The notes: generated by a model not told the origin, from the letters alone. 27,948 nt of DNA from JALZAH01 sp051000755 (GCA_051000755.1 JBPCNZ010000097.1:1-27948), one strand, 5' to 3'; shown: positions 7,550 through 16,008, numbered from the stretch's first letter. Translations and numbers: made by a program.

Positions 7550-8362
7550 TCAGCTCGGGGGATCGACGAACGCCGGGTCCCGCTTCTCGAGAAAGGCCGC
7601 CGCGGCCTCGTTCTGGTTGGCGGAGCCGATGAGCCCCCCGTTGAGCTTGGATTCTTGGCGGAATTGCTCCGCCGGACCGGCCCGGAGGGACGCTTCGAGC
7701 AGCGCCTTGGCGGCTCGGATGGCATCGGGGCTGGATCCGGCGATGGTCCGGGCCAGAGCCAGGGCCTCGGCCCGGGGATCGTCGGCCACCCGGGTGGCCA
7801 GGCCCAGCGTGGCCGCCTCGGTCCCCGACACCATCCGACCGGTCCAGGTCAGCTCCTTGGCCACATCGATCCCGACGAGGCGGGGCAGCACCCAGGTGCC
7901 GGTCATATCCGGAACCATCCCCCACCGGATCTCCAGGACCGACAGACGGGCGTCGGGGGCGACGATGCGCAGATCCGCACCGAGGGCCAGCTGCAGGCCG
8001 CCGCCGAGGGCGACACCGTGCACCGCCGCGATCACCGGGACGGCCAGCTCGGCCCACACCCGGACGGCATGTTGGGCCTGGTTCGTCTCCCGGCCCGGGA
8101 GCCGCTCATCCAGCACGTCGGGGAGGGCCCCGGCGCCGCCGGAGGCCATGGCCGCGAAGGTCGCCAGGTCGAGGCCGGCGCAGAACCCCCGGCCCTCACC
8201 GGAGATCACCACCGCCCGCACCGTCGGATCCGCACCGAGGGTGTCGCCGGCCCGGCCGAGGGCGAGGAACATCTCCGGGTCCAGGGCGTTGAGCTTGTCC
8301 GGCCGGTTGAGGCGAACGTCGGCGACGCCGTTGTCAACGTTGCAGACCACCCGGTCTCCCAC
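7550..8362 (-). CDS. Enoyl-CoA hydratase/isomerase family protein (crotonase)
   Basis: A 270-residue crotonase-fold protein. The oxyanion-hole segments are GRGFCAGLDL (near 57-66) and VHGVALGGGLQLALGADLR (114-132). Of the two acids used by classical enoyl-CoA hydratase, the second is kept (Glu144 in LSVLEIRWG), but the first is Gln124 in GGGLQLA. The motif RWGMVPDMTGTWVLPRLVG is typical of a subgroup I remember as commonly having Gln there, so this may be a subgroup trait rather than decay. One Glu would suit an isomerase or a different crotonase reaction better than standard hydration. The GTG start is supported by GGAGG about 8 nt upstream. It is divergent from the GlcD-like oxidase. Confidence 0.88.
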   Translation of the reverse strand: MGDRVVCNVDNGVADVRLNRPDKLNALDPEMFLALGRAGDTLGADPTVRAVVISGEGRGFCAGLDLATFAAMASGGAGALPDVLDERLPGRETNQAQHAVRVWAELAVPVIAAVHGVALGGGLQLALGADLRIVAPDARLSVLEIRWGMVPDMTGTWVLPRLVGIDVAKELTWTGRMVSGTEAATLGLATRVADDPRAEALALARTIAGSSPDAIRAAKALLEASLRAGPAEQFRQESKLNGGLIGSANQNEAAAAFLEKRDPAFVDPPS

Positions 8363-8447
8363 GGGCCACCTCCCTACTCGATCGTCCGTCCCCGGCAGGC
8401 TACCGGCCCCGTCGAGCAGGGCCGGACGGTGCTGTAAGGATGGGATG

Positions 8448-9839
8448 ATGGCTGCCGACCCCGCCGAGCTGATCTCGGCCCTCCGTGAGGTGGTGGGCCC
8501 CACCCAGGTGCTGAGCGACCCTGACACCAGGGCGCCGTTCGAGTCGGACTGGACGGGTCGTTTCGGGGGGCCGGCCCTGGCCGTGGTCCGGCCGGCCACC
8601 ACCGCCGAGGTGGCGGCGGTCCTCGACCTGTGTCGCGCCGCCGGGGTCGCCGTGGTCCCCCAGGGCGGCAACACGGGCCTGGTCGGCGGCAGTGTCCCCC
8701 CCTCAGCCGGGCCGGGCGGGGCGGCGGTCGTGCTGAGCGCGGCCCGATTGGCCGACCTCGACGATCCCGACCCCGTCGCCGGGCAGGTGACCGCGGGCGC
8801 GGGAGTCACCCTGGCCCGGTTGCAGGCCGCCGCAGCCCAGGCCGGCCTGAGCTTTCCCGTCGACCTGGCGGCCCGGGACACGGCCACGGTCGGCGGCATG
8901 ATCGCCACCAACGCCGGCGGCTTGCATGTGCTGCGTTACGGGTCCATGAGGAACCAGGTGCTCGGCGTGGAGGCCGTGCTCGGCACGGGGGCGGTCATCT
9001 CCCGGTTGAGCGGCCTGGTGAAGGACAACACCGGCTACGACCTCTCCCAGCTGCTCATCGGCAGCGAGGGCACCTTGGCGTTTGTCACCCGAGCCCGGCT
9101 GCGCCTGGTCCCGGCCCTCAACGAGCGGGCGGCGGTGCTCATCGGCCTGGCCACCACGGCCGATGCCCTCGACGTGCTCGCCACCCTCCGCCGGCGGGCC
9201 GAGGGCCTCGAGGCCATCGAGATCTTCTTTGCCGAGGGACTCGACCTGGTCCGGGCCCACGCCGGCCTCCCTGCCCCCCTGCCCGCGCCCTGGCCCGTCT
9301 ACCTCGTCGCCGAGTGCGCCACGGCCACCGACCGTTCCGACGAGCTGTTCGAGGCCCTGGCCGGGCTCGACCTCGACGACGGGGCGACCGCGGTGGCCAC
9401 CGATGGACCCGGCCGGGACCGGCTGTGGGCCTACCGGGAGCGTCACACCGAGGCGGTGTCGGCCCTCGGGATCCCCCACAAGCTCGATGTGACCGTGCCC
9501 ATCGCCCGTCTCGCCGAGTTCGATGCCGAGGTCCGCACCACGGTCGGCGATGCCGCTCCCGACGCCTCGTTGTTCCTGTGGGGCCACGTCGGTGACGGCA
9601 ACCTGCACGTCAATGTGGTCGGGCCACCCGCCGACGACGACACGGTCGATGACGCCGTCCTCCGCCTGGTGGCGGCGATGGGCGGCTCGATCAGCGCTGA
9701 GCACGGCATCGGTCGGGCCAAGACGGCGTGGCTGCACCTGGTTCGTACCCCGGCCGAGCTGGAGGCCCTGGCCGACATCAAGGCGGCCCTGGATCCCGCC
9801 GGGATGCTCAACCCCGGCGTGCTCGTCCCCGCCCGCTGA
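8448..9839 (+). CDS. FAD-binding oxidase, GlcD/D-lactate dehydrogenase type
   Basis: A 463-residue VAO-type flavoprotein. The PP-loop FAD domain contains AVVPQGGNTGLVGGSVP (near 70) and ARDTATVGGMIATNAGG (near 145), followed by RYGSMRNQVLGVEAVL. The C-terminal cap carries the conserved metal/substrate His motif WGHVGDGNLHVNV and SAEHGIGRAKTAWL. This set fits glycolate oxidase GlcD, D-lactate dehydrogenase and D-2-hydroxyglutarate dehydrogenase, which oxidise 2-hydroxy acids and pass electrons to the respiratory chain. No glcE or glcF follows, so the single-subunit types are likelier. There are two adjacent ATGs (8445 and 8448). I prefer 8448 because AAGGAT lies 6 nt before it and also serves as a weak ribosome-binding site. 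Confidence 0.9.
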   Translation: MAADPAELISALREVVGPTQVLSDPDTRAPFESDWTGRFGGPALAVVRPATTAEVAAVLDLCRAAGVAVVPQGGNTGLVGGSVPPSAGPGGAAVVLSAARLADLDDPDPVAGQVTAGAGVTLARLQAAAAQAGLSFPVDLAARDTATVGGMIATNAGGLHVLRYGSMRNQVLGVEAVLGTGAVISRLSGLVKDNTGYDLSQLLIGSEGTLAFVTRARLRLVPALNERAAVLIGLATTADALDVLATLRRRAEGLEAIEIFFAEGLDLVRAHAGLPAPLPAPWPVYLVAECATATDRSDELFEALAGLDLDDGATAVATDGPGRDRLWAYRERHTEAVSALGIPHKLDVTVPIARLAEFDAEVRTTVGDAAPDASLFLWGHVGDGNLHVNVVGPPADDDTVDDAVLRLVAAMGGSISAEHGIGRAKTAWLHLVRTPAELEALADIKAALDPAGMLNPGVLVPAR

Positions 9840-10059
9840 GGGCGGCTCGCGCCCGACGCCCCCGGCCGGGCATGGCCGATGTCACCCAACAGAATCCGCG
9901 TCGCGGCCACCGCCCCCCTCTACTCTCCTCCGCTGAGATATCGACAAGTCGTTTGGCCCTTCCGAGGCGCGTGATCGGCGCGCTGATGAGAGGGAGAGCT
10001 CTTGTTACCCAAACGAAGTACCACCCTGGGCGCGCACGGGATCCCACCGGCGCCGGGTC
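9840..10059. other. Intergenic region between convergent genes, no gene recognised
   Basis: A 220-bp gap between the GlcD-like oxidase and the ABC-F gene, which converge here. The central part (about 9900-10030) is less GC-rich than its surroundings. A plus-strand TTG at 10002 with GAGGGAG upstream could open a frame, but that frame runs antisense into the ABC-F gene and has no recognisable product. I see no convincing terminator or RNA gene. Confidence 0.5.
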
Positions 10060-11850
10060 CTACCGACCCGTCTCCGCCTCTTCGGCCAGAACCAGCCAAC
10101 GCTCCTCGGTCTCGGCCAGCTCCGTCCCCACCTCGGCCAGGGCCGAGCCCACCCTGGCCATCTCCTCATGACCGGAGGCCACCTCCAGCTCGACGGCCAA
10201 GCGGGCCTGCTCCCGGCCCAGGCGGGCCATGGTCCGCTCCGCGTCGAGAAGCGGGAACCCGACCGTCGTCGCCGATCTCCCCGAGCCGGCGCCGGCGGGC
10301 CGCCCCGCGGCCCGGTCCCGGACCGGCCTCGGAGCCGGACCCGTCTCCCGCCCACCGGTGCGGGTGGTGGCGGCCGCCGACCGGGCCGTGGCGGCTACCT
10401 CCGTCTCGGCCAGCCAGACCGCCAGGCCGCCCGCCACCGGCCGCACGTCGCCGCCGGGGCCGAGGGCCACGATCTGATCGGTGGCCCGCTCCAGGAACGC
10501 CCGGTCGTGGCTCACCGTGACCAGGGTCCCGGGCCACTCGTCGAGGTAGTCCTCGACGATGCGGAGAGTGTCGAGGTCCAGGTCGTTGGTGGGTTCGTCC
10601 AACAGCAGCACGTTCGGGCGGGTCGCCAGGACGACGAGGAGCTGAAGGCGGCGTCGTTCCCCGCCAGAGAGCGTCGAGACCGGGGCGTGTGATAGCGCCC
10701 CGCCAAACCAGAAGCGATCCATCAACGCCTTGTCCTCCGGCCCCCCCGGGGCGCGGGTGGGCCCGGCGACGACCTCGCGGACCCGTGCCGCCGGGTCCAG
10801 CTCGGTGCCGCTCTGGTCGTAGTAACCGACGACCACGGTCGGGCCCCGCCGGAGCTGACCGGACGTGGGTTCCCGGCGGCCGGCCAGGACGTCGAGCAAC
10901 GTCGACTTCCCGCTGCCATTGGCCCCCACGATGCCCAACCGGGCCCCAGGCTCGAGGGCCAGGTCCACCCCCGCGACCACCGCCGGTCGGCCGGCCCCAT
11001 AGGAGAAGGACACTCCCTCCGCCTCGATGACCAGGGCACCGAGCCGGGGGGTGGAGAAGGCCAGGTCCAGGCCTGTTCCTCGGGCCGGGGCGTCCGGGCG
11101 CCCTTCGATGATCCGCGTGGCCGCGTCGATGCGGGCCTGGGGTTTGCGGGTGCGCGCCGGCGCTCCCCGCCGGAGCCAGGCCAGCTCCCTGCGGGCCAGG
11201 TTGGCCCGGACGGCCTCTGCCTCGCTCGCCTGCGCCTCCCGCTGCATGCGGGCCGCCAGATACGACTCGTAGCCCCCCTCGTGGACGTAGGCCCGGCCCC
11301 GGTCGAGCTCCACGATCCTCGTGCTGACGGCGTCGAGGAGGTGGCGGTCATGGGTGACCAGGATCAGGCCGCCGGGACGCCCCAGGAGTCGCCGGGTCAG
11401 CCAGCCCACCGCCCCCATGTCGAGGTGGTTGGTCGGCTCGTCGAGGACCAGCAACTCGCTGGGCTCGACCAGGGCCCGGGCCAGGGACACCCGCTTGGCC
11501 TGCCCGCCCGACAACCGGTCGACATCGACCTCGGCGTAGGCGCCCATGCCCAGACGCTCCAGGATGGCGGCGGCCTCCCACCCGTCGCCGACCGCAGCCG
11601 ACACCGGTCCCGCCGGGAGCTCGGGCCGCTGGTCCAGCAGGCCGATCCGGACCCCGCGACCGCGACGGACGACGCCGGCATCCGGTTCCTCCGTGCCGGC
11701 CAGCACCCGCAGCAGGGTGGACTTCCCGGTTCCGTTGATCCCGACCACACCCACCCGGTCACCGTCGGCCACCGTCACCGCGATGCTCTCGAAGAGGGCC
11801 CGATCACTCCGGCGGACCGACAACCGCTCCGCATCGACGAGAACCACCAC
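10060..11850 (-). CDS. ABC-F family ATPase (Uup-like)
   Basis: A 596-residue protein with two ABC domains in one chain and no membrane segments. The first has Walker A GINGTGKST, signature LSGGQAKRV and Walker B ELLVLDEPTNHLD. The second has GANGSGKST, LSGGERRRL and NVLLLDEPTNDLD. Between them lies the charged P-site-tRNA-type linker (AELAWLRRGAPARTRKPQARI region). The C-terminal 60 residues form an Arg/Glu-rich coiled coil (RTMARLGREQARLAVELE), as in Uup. ABC-F proteins act on the ribosome or, for Uup, affect DNA and ribosome metabolism. No antibiotic-resistance feature can be read from the linker. The start is a tandem GTG; TAACGT lies 9 nt upstream and there is no Shine-Dalgarno. It is back-to-back with hemH. 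Confidence 0.93.
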   Translation of the reverse strand: MVVLVDAERLSVRRSDRALFESIAVTVADGDRVGVVGINGTGKSTLLRVLAGTEEPDAGVVRRGRGVRIGLLDQRPELPAGPVSAAVGDGWEAAAILERLGMGAYAEVDVDRLSGGQAKRVSLARALVEPSELLVLDEPTNHLDMGAVGWLTRRLLGRPGGLILVTHDRHLLDAVSTRIVELDRGRAYVHEGGYESYLAARMQREAQASEAEAVRANLARRELAWLRRGAPARTRKPQARIDAATRIIEGRPDAPARGTGLDLAFSTPRLGALVIEAEGVSFSYGAGRPAVVAGVDLALEPGARLGIVGANGSGKSTLLDVLAGRREPTSGQLRRGPTVVVGYYDQSGTELDPAARVREVVAGPTRAPGGPEDKALMDRFWFGGALSHAPVSTLSGGERRRLQLLVVLATRPNVLLLDEPTNDLDLDTLRIVEDYLDEWPGTLVTVSHDRAFLERATDQIVALGPGGDVRPVAGGLAVWLAETEVAATARSAAATTRTGGRETGPAPRPVRDRAAGRPAGAGSGRSATTVGFPLLDAERTMARLGREQARLAVELEVASGHEEMARVGSALAEVGTELAETEERWLVLAEEAETGR

Positions 11851-11859
11851 GAGCGGCAG

Positions 11860-11886
11860 ACGTTACTGCGACAGCTGCCATAGCGT
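11860..11886. promoter_or_regulatory. Back-to-back leaderless promoters of ABC-F and ferrochelatase genes
   Basis: Only 44 bp separate the two GTG starts. On the minus strand TAACGT (11860-11865) lies 9 nt before the ABC-F start. On the plus strand TAGCGT (11881-11886) lies 8 nt before the ferrochelatase start. Neither gene has a Shine-Dalgarno in the gap. This is about the minimum space for two divergent promoters and fits leaderless transcription of both genes. Confidence 0.5.
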
Positions 11887-11894
11887 CAGGGTCC

Positions 11895-12947
11895 GTGTCC
11901 GCCGTTGCCCTTGATGCGATCGTCGTGGTCTCCTTCGGCGGGCCGGAGGGCTCCGACGACGTGATCCCGTTCCTCGAGCAGGTCCTGCGGGGCCGCAACG
12001 TCCCCCGGGCCCGGCTCGAGGAGGTCGCCGAGCACTACCACCTCTTCGGCGGGGTCAGCCCCATCAACGCCCAGAACCGGGCCCTCGTCGAAGCCCTCAA
12101 GGCCGAGGTGGCGGCCCATGGCCCGCAGCTGCCCGTCTACTGGGGCAACCGTAACTGGCACCCCTTCCTCACCGACACGTTCCGCCGCATGGCCGACGAC
12201 GGCGTCCGCCGGGCGGCGGCGTTCGTCACCTCCGCCTACCCGTCGTGGAGTGGCTGCCGCCAGTACCGGGAGGACATGGCCCGGGCCCAGGCCGCGGTCG
12301 GCCCCAGGGCGCCCCGGATCGACAAGCTGCGGCTGTTCTTCGACCATCCCGGTTTCGTCGACCCCTGGGCCGAGGCGCTCCGGGAGGCCCGGGAGGAGGC
12401 CGGACCCGACGCACCTGTTCTCTTCAGCGCCCACAGCATCCCCCAGGTCATGGCTGACACGTCCGACTACGTGGCGGCCCTGACCGAGACGGCGCAACTG
12501 GTGGCGGACCGCTCCGGTCCGCCGGCCCCGTCCTGGCAGCTGGTCTTCCAGAGCCGGTCGGGGCCGCCCCACCAGCCGTGGCTCGGGCCCGACGTCAACG
12601 ACGCCGTCCGCGCCCTCGCCGGGAAAGCCGACGCCGTCGTCATCGCCCCGATCGGCTTCGTCTCCGACCACATGGAGGTCGTCTACGACCTCGACACCCA
12701 GGCGGCCGAGGTCGCCCGTCGGGTCGGGGTCAAGCTGGTCCGGGCCTCGACGCCCGGCACCCATCCGGCCTTCGTGACCATGATCCGCGATCTGGTCGCC
12801 GAGCTCACCGATCCCGCCGCACCCCGGCTGCGCCTCGGCACGCTGGAGGGCGGCCCCCTCGGCGCCGGCCGCTGCGGGCCGCGGTGCTGCCCGGAGATGC
12901 CCGCTGCTCCCCCCGGGCCGGCGCCCGCCCCCGGTGGCGCTCAGTAG
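11895..12947 (+). CDS. hemH: Coproporphyrin III ferrochelatase
   Basis: A 350-residue class II ferrochelatase that inserts ferrous iron into a porphyrin in the last part of haem synthesis. In Actinomycetota the substrate is normally coproporphyrin III (enzyme also called CpfC). Motifs: VVSFGGPEG at the N-terminus, YWGNRNWHPFLTDT (82-95), SAYPSWSGCRQYRED (113-127), catalytic His180 in LFSAHSIPQVMA, FQSRSGPPHQPWLGPD (218-233) and Glu261 in PIGFVSDHMEVVYD. C121 and the C-terminal C327, C331 and C332 (RCGPRCCPE) could bind the 2Fe-2S cluster known from actinobacterial ferrochelatases. The spacing is C-x3-C-C, and a Pro/Ala-rich tail follows. The GTG start is 8 nt after a TAGCGT box. Its TAG stop is part of the promoter box of the next gene. 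Confidence 0.95.
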   Translation: MSAVALDAIVVVSFGGPEGSDDVIPFLEQVLRGRNVPRARLEEVAEHYHLFGGVSPINAQNRALVEALKAEVAAHGPQLPVYWGNRNWHPFLTDTFRRMADDGVRRAAAFVTSAYPSWSGCRQYREDMARAQAAVGPRAPRIDKLRLFFDHPGFVDPWAEALREAREEAGPDAPVLFSAHSIPQVMADTSDYVAALTETAQLVADRSGPPAPSWQLVFQSRSGPPHQPWLGPDVNDAVRALAGKADAVVIAPIGFVSDHMEVVYDLDTQAAEVARRVGVKLVRASTPGTHPAFVTMIRDLVAELTDPAAPRLRLGTLEGGPLGAGRCGPRCCPEMPAAPPGPAPAPGGAQ

Positions 12948-12950
12948 AGT
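12945..12950 (+). promoter_or_regulatory. Leaderless-type -10 box on the hemH stop codon
   Basis: TAGAGT, whose first three bases are the ferrochelatase stop codon, lies exactly 6 nt before the GTG start of the acyl-CoA dehydrogenase. The spacing fits leaderless initiation, so the two genes need not be co-transcribed although only 9 bp separate them. Confidence 0.5.
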
Positions 12951-12956
12951 CACGGC

Positions 12957-14189
12957 GTGACGAGCACCAGCGATGCCGGGGCCGCCGACGACCTCCGGGC
13001 CCGGACGCGGGCCGACCTCAGCGCCCTGCTCACGGCGCGCCGTGCCGATCACCGGGGCACCGTGATGGGCGCGGGCAGCGACGACTTCGAGTCCGGCCGC
13101 AGATTTTTGACCGTCCTGGCCGAAGGGGGCTGGGCGGTGCCGACGTGGCCGGTCGAGCACGGGGGCATGGGGTTGTCGCGTGGCCGGGCCGACATCGTCG
13201 CCGAGGTCCTCGACGGGTTCGAGACCCCAGACATGTACCCGTTCCTCGTCGGCCTCGACCTGATCGGGCCGACCATCCTGGTCCACGGGGCCGATGAACA
13301 GAAGGCCCGATGGCTGCCGGCCATGCGCAGCGGGGACGAGATCTGGTGCCAGATGTTCTCCGAGCCCGACGCGGGATCGGATCTGGCCAACCTGAAGGCG
13401 CGCGCCGTGGCCGACGGAGACGGCTGGCGGGTGTCGGGATCGAAGGTGTGGACGAGCCGGGCCCACTACTCGCAGTGGGGCCTCCTGCTGGCCCGGACCG
13501 ACACCTCGGTACCCAAGCATGCCGGGATCACCGCCTTCGGGGTGGACCTCTCGGCGCCAGGGGTGACCGTCCGGCCCCTCATCCAGATGAACGGCGACTC
13601 CCACTTCAACGAGGTGTTCCTCGACGACGTGGTCATTCCCGACGTCGACCGCATCGGTGCGGTGGGCGAAGGATGGCGGGTGGCCATCACCTGCCTGTCG
13701 TTTGAGCGGGGGTCGCTCTCGGGCGATCTGGGCGTGACCGGCGACGAGATCCTGGCCCTGCTCGGCACCGCCCCGGGCGCCGCCCTCGAGGTCGCCGGGG
13801 ACCGGGACCAGGTCCCGGCCGTGCAGCGCGACCGGGTCCTGCGGAGCTACACCGACCTGCGCATCGGTCAGTGGACGGCCCTGCGCTCCCAGGCGGCACG
13901 GGCCGCGGGCCGGCCCCCAGGTCCGGAGGACTCCGGCGCCAAGCTGACGACCAACCGGATGATCAAGGCGCTGGCCGATCGGGCCGTGGCCATCGACGGG
14001 CCCGCGGCAACCGTCGTCGGCGACCCGCCCGCCCCCTGGCAGACCATGTTCCTGGTCAGCCCGTCCCTGTCCATCCGTGGCGGCACCGACGAGATCCAGC
14101 ACAACATCCTCGGCGAGCGGGTCCTGGGCCTCCCTCCCGAGCCGCGCCTCGACAAGAACAGGCCGTTCTCCGACCGCCCCGACACCTGA
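12957..14189 (+). CDS. Acyl-CoA dehydrogenase
   Basis: A 410-residue FAD-dependent acyl-CoA dehydrogenase, which introduces the alpha-beta double bond in beta-oxidation and hands electrons to ETF. The N-terminal helical domain is followed by the substrate/FAD motif CQMFSEPDAGSDLANL and GSKVWTSRAHYSQWG in the beta domain. The C-terminal helical domain ends with SIRGGTDEIQHNILGERVLGLP. At the MCAD-type catalytic position (YEGT) the sequence is RGGT, with Gly in place of Glu. Glu250 in LSFERGSL instead fits the alternative catalytic-base position used by isovaleryl- and long-chain-type enzymes. That argues for a branched, long-chain or steroid side-chain substrate, which is inference. GTG start; converges on glpD. 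Confidence 0.92.
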   Translation: MTSTSDAGAADDLRARTRADLSALLTARRADHRGTVMGAGSDDFESGRRFLTVLAEGGWAVPTWPVEHGGMGLSRGRADIVAEVLDGFETPDMYPFLVGLDLIGPTILVHGADEQKARWLPAMRSGDEIWCQMFSEPDAGSDLANLKARAVADGDGWRVSGSKVWTSRAHYSQWGLLLARTDTSVPKHAGITAFGVDLSAPGVTVRPLIQMNGDSHFNEVFLDDVVIPDVDRIGAVGEGWRVAITCLSFERGSLSGDLGVTGDEILALLGTAPGAALEVAGDRDQVPAVQRDRVLRSYTDLRIGQWTALRSQAARAAGRPPGPEDSGAKLTTNRMIKALADRAVAIDGPAATVVGDPPAPWQTMFLVSPSLSIRGGTDEIQHNILGERVLGLPPEPRLDKNRPFSDRPDT

Positions 14190-14250
14190 GGCGGCGATGC
14201 CTGACCCGCGGGGGCGGGGGCGTCGTCGGGGACCGGACGGGTCTCAGGTG
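14183..14250. terminator. Nested inverted repeat across two convergent stop codons
   Basis: CACCTGAG (14183-14190) is perfectly complementary to CTCAGGTG (14243-14250). The left arm holds the TGA stop of the acyl-CoA dehydrogenase and the right arm holds the TGA stop of glpD on the other strand. Inside it, GACCCG (14203-14208) pairs with CGGGTC (14238-14243), extending the structure after an internal bulge; one base is shared between the alternatives. It probably acts as a bidirectional terminator. No U-tract is present. Confidence 0.45.
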
Positions 14251-15965
14251 AGCGGGTCGGCGGCCAGGGCCGCGGGCCGGGGGTCCCCGCCGGCCAGGCG
14301 GGCCTCCTCGGCGCTGCGGTCGTCGGCCAGGCGCTGCGACTCCCGCTCGGCGACCACCCGGGAGCGGTAGATCGCCACCTCCTCGGCCTGACGGGCCCGG
14401 TCCCAACCGAGGGCGCCACCGACGAGGGATGCCGCCTCGACGGCGGAGTCGGTCCCCCGATGAGGCTCTTCGATGGAGATGCGGGTGCGCCGGGCCAACA
14501 GGTCGTCGAGGTGGAGGGCGCCCTCATGGGTGGCGCCGTAGAGGATCTCGGCCCGCAGGTAGCCGGCCGCCCCGGCCACGCCTTCGAGCAGCGTCGGGTC
14601 CTCGGCGGCCGGAGCCAGCACATCGTCGAGCAGGGATCCGTAGCGCTCGAGAAGATGGGTGACCTGGGCCGGTCGCAGGTGATGGCGCTCGGCGATGCCG
14701 TCCACCCGGTTGACCATGCCGGCGTAGCCGTCGGCGCCGAGCAAGGGCAGCTGGTCGGTGACGGAGGGCGCGGCCGCCCTCCCGAGCTCGCCCACGGCGG
14801 CGTCGATGGCGTCGCGGGCCATGACCCGGTAGGTCGTGTACTTGCCTCCAGCGATCGACACCAAGCCGGGAACCGGGCGGGCCACGGCATGCTCCCGGGA
14901 CAGACGGGTGGTGTCCTCCGCCTCCCCGGCCAGCAACGGCCTGAGCCCCACGTACACCCCGATGACGTCGTCGTGGCTCAGGGGGGAAACGAGCACCCGG
15001 TTGACGTGGGCGAGGATGTAGTCGATATCGGTGCTGGTGGCCGCCGGGTGCTCCCGCTCCAGGTCCCAGGGGGTGTCGGTCGTGCCGATGATCCAGTGCG
15101 GGCCCCACGGGATCACAAACAGCACCGATCGTTCGGTGCGCAGGATCAGGCCCCCGTCGGCGTCGATCCGATCCCGGGCGACCAGGAGATGGACGCCCTT
15201 CGACGCCTGCACCCGCAACGTGGTGGCCGTGCCGGACAGCCGGTGGATGTCGTCGGTCCAGACCCCGGTGCAGTTGACGACGGCACCGGCCCGCACCGCC
15301 ATCGTGTCGCCCGTCTCGGTGTCACGCACATCTGCTCCGACAACCCGTGCCCCCTCGCGGTTCAGACCGGTCACCTCGGTGGAGTTGCGCACGACGGCCC
15401 CCTGGGCGGCTGCGGTGCGGGCCACGGTGAGGGTGTGGCGGGCATCATCGGTCTGGGCATCCCAGTAGCGGATGGCACCGACCATGGCTCCGGGGAGCAG
15501 ACCGGGGTAGTGGGCCAGCAGGCCCCGCCGGCTGAGGTGCCGGTGGCGGGGCAGCACCCGACCACCGCCGAGGGTGTCGTAGAGGAGCATGCCGGCGCCG
15601 ACGTAGGCCCGTTCCCACACGTGGTGGGACAACGGGTAGGCGAACGACACCGGCCGCACCAGATGGGGAGCGAGGCGCTCCACCATCAGGTCGCGCTCGC
15701 GCAGGGCCTCGCGCACCAGGTGGAAATCGAACTGCTCCAGGTAGCGCAGCCCACCGTGGAACAACTTCGACGACCGCGACGAGGTGCCGCTGGCGAAGTC
15801 CCGACCTTCGACCAGGGCCACCGAGAGACCGCGGCTGGCTGCGTCGAGGGCGGCCCCGGCCCCGGTGACGCCGCCCCCGACGACGAGGACGTCGAAGGAC
15901 CGCCGGCCCAGGGCCTCCCAGGCCTGACGTCGCCCGGCGAGGCTGAGGGCGGGAACGGGTGGCAC
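14244..15965 (-). CDS. glpD: Aerobic glycerol-3-phosphate dehydrogenase
   Basis: A 573-residue FAD enzyme of the GlpD/GlpA family that oxidises sn-glycerol 3-phosphate to dihydroxyacetone phosphate at the membrane and reduces quinone. The N-terminal dinucleotide motif is VLVVGGGVTGAGAALDAASR (near 26-45). The family signature follows: GTSSRSSKLFHGGLRYLEQ. Later conserved blocks are NCTGVWTDDIH, FVIPWGPHWIIGTTDTPW and the C-terminal RVVAERESQRL region. Length is normal. The GTG start has TATCCT 8 nt upstream and no Shine-Dalgarno. No glpK or glpF is adjacent. It is divergent from ahcY. Confidence 0.95.
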   Translation of the reverse strand: MPPVPALSLAGRRQAWEALGRRSFDVLVVGGGVTGAGAALDAASRGLSVALVEGRDFASGTSSRSSKLFHGGLRYLEQFDFHLVREALRERDLMVERLAPHLVRPVSFAYPLSHHVWERAYVGAGMLLYDTLGGGRVLPRHRHLSRRGLLAHYPGLLPGAMVGAIRYWDAQTDDARHTLTVARTAAAQGAVVRNSTEVTGLNREGARVVGADVRDTETGDTMAVRAGAVVNCTGVWTDDIHRLSGTATTLRVQASKGVHLLVARDRIDADGGLILRTERSVLFVIPWGPHWIIGTTDTPWDLEREHPAATSTDIDYILAHVNRVLVSPLSHDDVIGVYVGLRPLLAGEAEDTTRLSREHAVARPVPGLVSIAGGKYTTYRVMARDAIDAAVGELGRAAAPSVTDQLPLLGADGYAGMVNRVDGIAERHHLRPAQVTHLLERYGSLLDDVLAPAAEDPTLLEGVAGAAGYLRAEILYGATHEGALHLDDLLARRTRISIEEPHRGTDSAVEAASLVGGALGWDRARQAEEVAIYRSRVVAERESQRLADDRSAEEARLAGGDPRPAALAADPLT

Positions 15966-15973
15966 GGTCGCCG

Positions 15974-15979
15974 AGGATA
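15974..15979 (-). promoter_or_regulatory. Leaderless-type -10 box of glpD
   Basis: On the minus strand this reads TATCCT, 8 nt before the GTG of glpD. There is no ribosome-binding site between them. Confidence 0.45.
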
Positions 15980-16008
15980 CGGGTTGGCCACGGAAAGGCG
16001 GCCCGCCC

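Noticed and set aside
6435..8447. Upstream extension of the GlcD-like frame
   Set aside because: The frame stays open back to 6435 but is antisense to the dienelactone hydrolase and crotonase genes; GlcD homology begins only after 8448.
10002..10520. Plus-strand frame with TTG start and GAGGGAG upstream
   Set aside because: It runs antisense through the ABC-F coiled coil, becomes Pro/Arg-rich, and resembles no protein.
11886..14102. 738-codon minus-strand open frame
   Set aside because: It is antisense to hemH and the acyl-CoA dehydrogenase, both unmistakable. Long antisense frames are expected at this GC content.
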